Source: Synanceia verrucosa | Taxonomy: Eukaryota; Chordata; Actinopteri; Perciformes; Synanceiidae | Assembly: GCA_029721515.1 (NCBI GenBank) | Contig: CM056568.1 | Coordinates: 1,798,001 to 1,862,000 of the forward strand | Reading direction: 5' to 3' | Length of the DNA: 64,000 bases | In this document: positions 58,821-64,000 of the stretch, piece by piece | Layout: each line of letters opens with the position of its first letter | Numbering within the stretch: position 1 is the stretch's first letter | The notes under the pieces: generated by a model | Told to the model about the DNA's origin: nothing | The model's database searches: none | The model's input: only the letters and a program-made list of their open reading frames with translations | Made by a program: the position numbers and the translations under genes

Positions 58821-61800
58821 GCTAGACGTTACTCCTCTGTATCTTTACATACAGACAATAGTAGATGATGATATATTAATACTGTGATATCACAGACTCA
58901 GGTAGACGTTACTCCTCTGTATCTTTACATACAGACAATAGTAGATGATGATATATTAATACTGTGATATCACAGACTCAGGTATACGTTACTCCTCTGT
59001 ATCTTTACATACAGACAATAGTAGATGATGATATATTAATACTGTGATATCACAGACTCAGGTAGACATTACTCCTCTGTATCTTTACATACAGACAATA
59101 GTAGATGATGATATATTAATACTGTGATATCACAGACTCAGGTAGACATTACTCCTCTGTATCTTTACATACAGACAATAGTAGATGATGATACATTAAT
59201 ACTGTGATATCACAGACTCAGGTAGACGTTACTCCTCTGTATCTTTACATACAGACAATAGTAGATGATGATATATTAATACTGTGATATCACAGACTCA
59301 GGTAGACGTTACTCCTCTGTATCTTTACATACAGACAATAGTAGATGATGATATATTAATACTGTGATATCACAGACTCAGGTAGACGTTACTCCTCTGT
59401 ATCTTTACACAGACAATAGTAGATGATGATATATTAATACTGTGATATCACAGACTCAGGTAGACGTTACTCCTCTGTATCTTTACACACAGACAATAGT
59501 AGATGATGATATATTAATACTGTGATATCACAGACTCAGGTAGACATTACTCCTCTGTATCTTTACACAGACAATAGTAGATGATGATACCTTAATACTG
59601 TGATATCACAGACTCAGGTAGACGTTACTCCTCTGTATCTTTACACACAGACAATAGTAGATGATGATATATTAATACTGTGATATCACAGACTCAGCTA
59701 GACATTACTCCTCTGTATCTTTACATACAGACAATAGTAGATGATGATATATTAATACTGTGATATCACAGACTCAGGTAGACGTTACTCCTCTGTATCT
59801 TTACACAGACAATAGTAGATGATGATATATTAATACTGTGATATCACAGACTCAGGTAGACGTTACTCCTCTGTATCTTTACACAGACAATAGTAGATGA
59901 TGATACATTAATACTGTGATATCACAGACTCAGGTAGACGTTACTCCTCTGTATCTTTACACAGACAATAGTAGATGATGATACATTAATACTGTGATAT
60001 CACAGACTCAGGTAGACGTTACTCCTCTGTATCTTTACACAGACAATAGTAGATGATGATACATTAATACTGTGATATCACAGACTCAGGTAGATGTTAC
60101 TCCTCTGTATCTTTACATACAGACAATAGTAGATGATGATATATTAATACTGTGATATCACAGACTCAGGTAGACGTTACTCCTCTGTATCTTTACATAC
60201 AGACAATAGTAGATGATGATATCTTAATACTGTGATATCACAGACTCAGGTAGACGTTACTCCTCTGTATCTTTACACAGACAATAGTAGATGATGATAC
60301 ATTAATACTGTGATATCACAGACTCAGGTAGACGTTACTCCTCTGTATCTTTACATACAGACAATAGTAGATGATGATACCTTAATACTGTGATATCACA
60401 GACTCAGGTAGATGTTACTCCTCTGTATCTTTACACAGACAATAGTAGATGATGATATATTAATACTGTGATATCACAGACTCAGGTAGATGTTACTCCT
60501 CTGTATCTTTACACAGACAATAGTAGATGATGATATATTAATACTGTGATATCACAGACTCAGGTAGACGTTACTCCTCTGTATCTTTACACAGACAATA
60601 GTAGATGATGATATCTTAATACTGTGATATCACAGACTCAGGTAGACGTTACTCCTCTGTATCTTTACACAGACAATAGTAGATGATGATACATTAATAC
60701 TGTGATATCACAGACTCAGGTAGACGTTACTCCTCTGTATCTTTACACAGACAATAGTAGATGATGATACATTAATACTGTGATATCACAGACTCAGGTA
60801 GACGTTACTCCTCTGTATCTTTACATACAGACAATAGTAGATGATGATATATTAATACTGTGATATCACAGACTCAGGTAGACATTACTCCTCTGTATCT
60901 TTACATACAGACAATAGTAGATGATGATACATTAATACTGTGATATCACAGACTCAGGTAGACGTTACTCCTCTGTATCTTTACATACAGACAATAGTAG
61001 ATGATGATATATTAATACTGTGATATCACAGACTCAGGTAGACGTTACTCCTCTGTATCTTTACACACAGACAATAGTAGATGATGATATATTAATACTG
61101 TGATATCACAGACTCAGGTAGACGTTACTCCTCTGTATCTTTACACAGACAATAGTAGATGATGATACATTAATACTGTGATATCACAGACTCAGGTAGA
61201 CGTTACTCCTCTGTATCTTTACATACAGACAATAGTAGATGATGATACATTAATAATGTGATATCACAGACTCAGGTAGACGTTACTCCTCTGTATCTTT
61301 ACATACAGACAATAGTAGATGATGATATATTAATACTGTGATATCACAGACTCAGGTAGACGTTACTCCTCTGTATCTTTACATACAGACAATAGTAGAT
61401 GATGATACATTAATACTGTGATATCACAGACTCAGGTAGACGTTACTCCTCTGTATCTTTACACAGACAATAGTAGATGATGATACATTAATACTGTGAT
61501 ATCACAGACTCAGGTAGACGTTACTCCTCTGTATCTTTACATACAGACAATAGTAGATGATGATATCTTAATACTGTGATATCACAGACTCAGGTAGACG
61601 TTACTCCTCTGTATCTTTACACAGACAATAGTAGATGATGATACATTAATACTGTGATATCACAGACTCAGGTAGACGTTACTCCTCTGTATCTTTACAC
61701 AGACAATAGTAGATGATGATACATTAATACTGTGATATCACAGACTCAGGTAGATGTTACTCCCCTGTATCTTTACACAGACAATAGTAGATGATGATAT

Positions 61801-64000
61801 ATTAATACTGTGATATCACAGACTCAGGTAGATGTTACTCCTCTGTATCTTTACACAGACAATAGTAGATGATGATATATTAATACTGTGATATCACAGA
61901 CTCAGGTAGACGTTACTCCTCTGTATCTTTACATACAGACAATAGTAGATGATGATATATTTATACTGTGATATCACAGACTCAGGTAGATGTTACTCCT
62001 CTGTATCTTTACACAGACAATAGTAGATGATGATATCTTAATACTGTGATATCACAGACTCAGGTAGACGTTACTCCTCTGTATCTTTACACAGACAATA
62101 GTAGATGATGATACATTAATACTGTGATATCACAGACTCAGGTAGACGTTACTCCTCTGTATCTTTACATACAGACAATAGTAGATGATGATATATTAAT
62201 ACTGTGATATCACAGACTCAGGTAGATGTTACTCCTCTGTATCTTTACACAGACAATAGTAGATGATGATATATTAATACTGTGATATCACAGACTCAGG
62301 TAGACATTACTCCTCTGTATCTTTACATACAGACAATAGTAGATGATGATATATTAATACTGTGATATCACAGACTCAGGTAGACGTTACTCCTCTGTAT
62401 CTTTACACAGACAATAGTAGATGATGATATCTTAATACTGTGATATCACAGACTCAGGTAGACGTTACTCCTCTGTATCTTTACACAGACAATAGTAGAT
62501 GATGATACATTAATACTGTGATATCACAGACTCAGGTAGATGTTACTCCTCTGTATCTTTACATACAGACAATAGTAGATGATGATACATTAATACTGTG
62601 ATATCACAGACTCAGGTAGACGTTACTCCTCTGTATCTTTACACAGACAATAGTAGATGATGATACATTAATACTGTGATATCACAGACTCAGGTAGACG
62701 TTACTCCTCTGTATCTTTACATACAGACAATAGTAGATGATGATATATTAATACTGTGATATCACAGACTCAGGTAGACGTTACTCCTCTGTATCTTTAC
62801 ATACAGACAATAGTAGATGATGATATATTAATACTGTGATATCACAGACTCAGGTAGACGTTACTCCTCTGTATCTTTACATACAGACAATAGTAGATGA
62901 TGATATATTAATACTGTGATATCACAGACTCAGGTAGACGTTACTCCTCTGTATCTTTACATACAGACAATAGTAGATGATGATATATTAATACTGTGAT
63001 ATCACAGACTCAGGTAGACGTTACTCCTCTGTATCTTTACATACAGACAATAGTAGATGATGATATATTAATACTGTGATATCACAGACTCAGGTAGACG
63101 TTACTCCTCTGTATCTTTACATACAGACAATAGTAGATGATGATATATTAATACTGTGATATCACAGACTCAGGTAGACATTACTCCTCTGTATCTTTAC
63201 ATACAGACAATAGTAGATGATGATATATTAATACTGTGATATCACAGACTCAGGTAGATGTTACTCCTCTGTATCTTTACATACAGACAATAGTAGATGA
63301 TGATATATTAATACTGTGATATCACAGACTCAGGTAGACGTTACTCCTCTGTATCTTTGCATACAGACAATAGTAGATGATGATATATTAATACTGTGAT
63401 ATCACAGACTCAGGTAGACGTTACTCCTCTGTATCTTTACATACAGACAATAGTAGATGATGATACATTAATACTGTGATATCACAGACTCAGGTAGACG
63501 TTACTCCTCTGTATCTTTACATACAGACAATAGTAGATGATGATACATTAATACTGTGATATCACAGACTCAGGTAGACGTTACTCCTCTGTATCTTTAC
63601 ACAGACAATAGTAGATGATGATATATTAATACTGTGATATCACAGACTCAGGTAGACGTTACTCCTCTGTATCTTTACATACAGACAATAGTAGATGATG
63701 ATATATTAATACTGTGATATCACAGACTCAGGTAGATGTTACTCCTCTGTATCTTTACATACAGACAATAGTAGATGATGATATATTAATACTGTGATAT
63801 CACAGACTCAGGTAGACGTTACTCCTCTGTATCTTTACATACAGACAATAGTAGATGATGATATATTAATACTGTGATATCACAGACTCAGGTAGACGTT
63901 ACTCCTCTGTATCTTTACATACAGACAATAGTAGATGATGATATATTAATACTGTGATATCACAGACTCAGGTAGACGTTACTCCTCTGTATCTTTACAT
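58821..64000 (+). repeat. Satellite array, 80/78-bp monomer, about 65 units
   Basis: A head-to-tail array continuing past the window edge. The standard unit begins GGTAGACGTTACTCCTCTGT, continues ATCTTTACATACAGACAATA and ends GATATCACAGACTCA; it is about 34% GC. By hand tally there are 65 complete units plus a partial one. Length varies only at one spot: TTACATACAG or TTACACACAG (80 bp, 40 units) versus TTACACAG (78 bp, 25 units). Other variable positions are GACGTT/GATGTT/GACATT and GATATATT/GATACATT/GATATCTT/GATACCTT. Each unit has the perfect 14-bp palindrome CTGTGATATCACAG (one unit near 61255 differs by one base). The period is not a multiple of 3 and there is no open frame. Confidence 0.98.

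Noticed and set aside
58821..64000. Resemblance to a CRISPR array (regular repeats)
   Set aside because: Repeat and spacer cannot be distinguished: the whole 80-bp unit repeats with only point variants, and the genome is vertebrate.

Overview
The window is vertebrate DNA, most likely from a spiny-rayed (acanthomorph) teleost fish. The evidence is a methionine-rich gamma-M crystallin of the fish lens, fish-type Tc1 transposons, a V-SINE-like tRNA-derived SINE, many short hAT-like elements with 8-bp target duplications, and abundant CA/TA/GATA microsatellites. Nothing looks bacterial or viral. Most of the sequence is intergenic or intronic and crowded with transposon remnants; nearly all longer open frames are either transposase remnants or chance frames in repeats.

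Two host genes can be supported. (1) A complete two-exon gamma-M crystallin (+, 49400-50049) with TATA box, Maf-type element and polyadenylation signal. (2) A single first coding exon on the minus strand (33460-33523) that encodes a signal peptide and ends in a consensus splice donor, under a TATA-less promoter with CCAAT and GC boxes. The rest of that gene must lie toward lower coordinates or beyond the left edge, so much of 1-33 kb may be its intron.

Layout. 1-3.5 kb: two hAT-like elements with intact 8-bp duplications. 3.5-5.5 kb: a TA microsatellite holding a 1.6-kb Tc1 element. 7.8-9 kb: a fragment of a second Tc1 family and small MITEs. 10.7-15.3 kb: nested hAT-like elements, one containing a LINE 3' end, another containing a third repeat. 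17.6-23 kb: further hAT-like elements, a fold-back element and a decayed Tc1. 25-30.7 kb: a MITE, a THAP-domain remnant and a BED-finger hAT transposase relic. 33.3-33.7 kb: promoter and exon 1 of the unknown gene. 34-42 kb: CA repeats and dispersed repeats. 43-47.2 kb: one copy each of the two Tc1 families. 49.3-50.1 kb: crystallin. 54-57 kb: Tc1 relic, a minus-strand retroposon bounded by a 17-bp duplication, and a SINE. 58.8-64 kb: a satellite of 80/78-bp monomers, about 65 copies, running off the right edge.

No multi-gene system is visible. The points most worth following are the satellite's internal palindrome and higher-order order, the identity of the minus-strand gene, the near-intact Tc1 pair with different lesions, the crystallin that lacks the usual tiny first exon, and the layered transposon nests. 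All homology statements rest on reading and recalled family features; no search was run.
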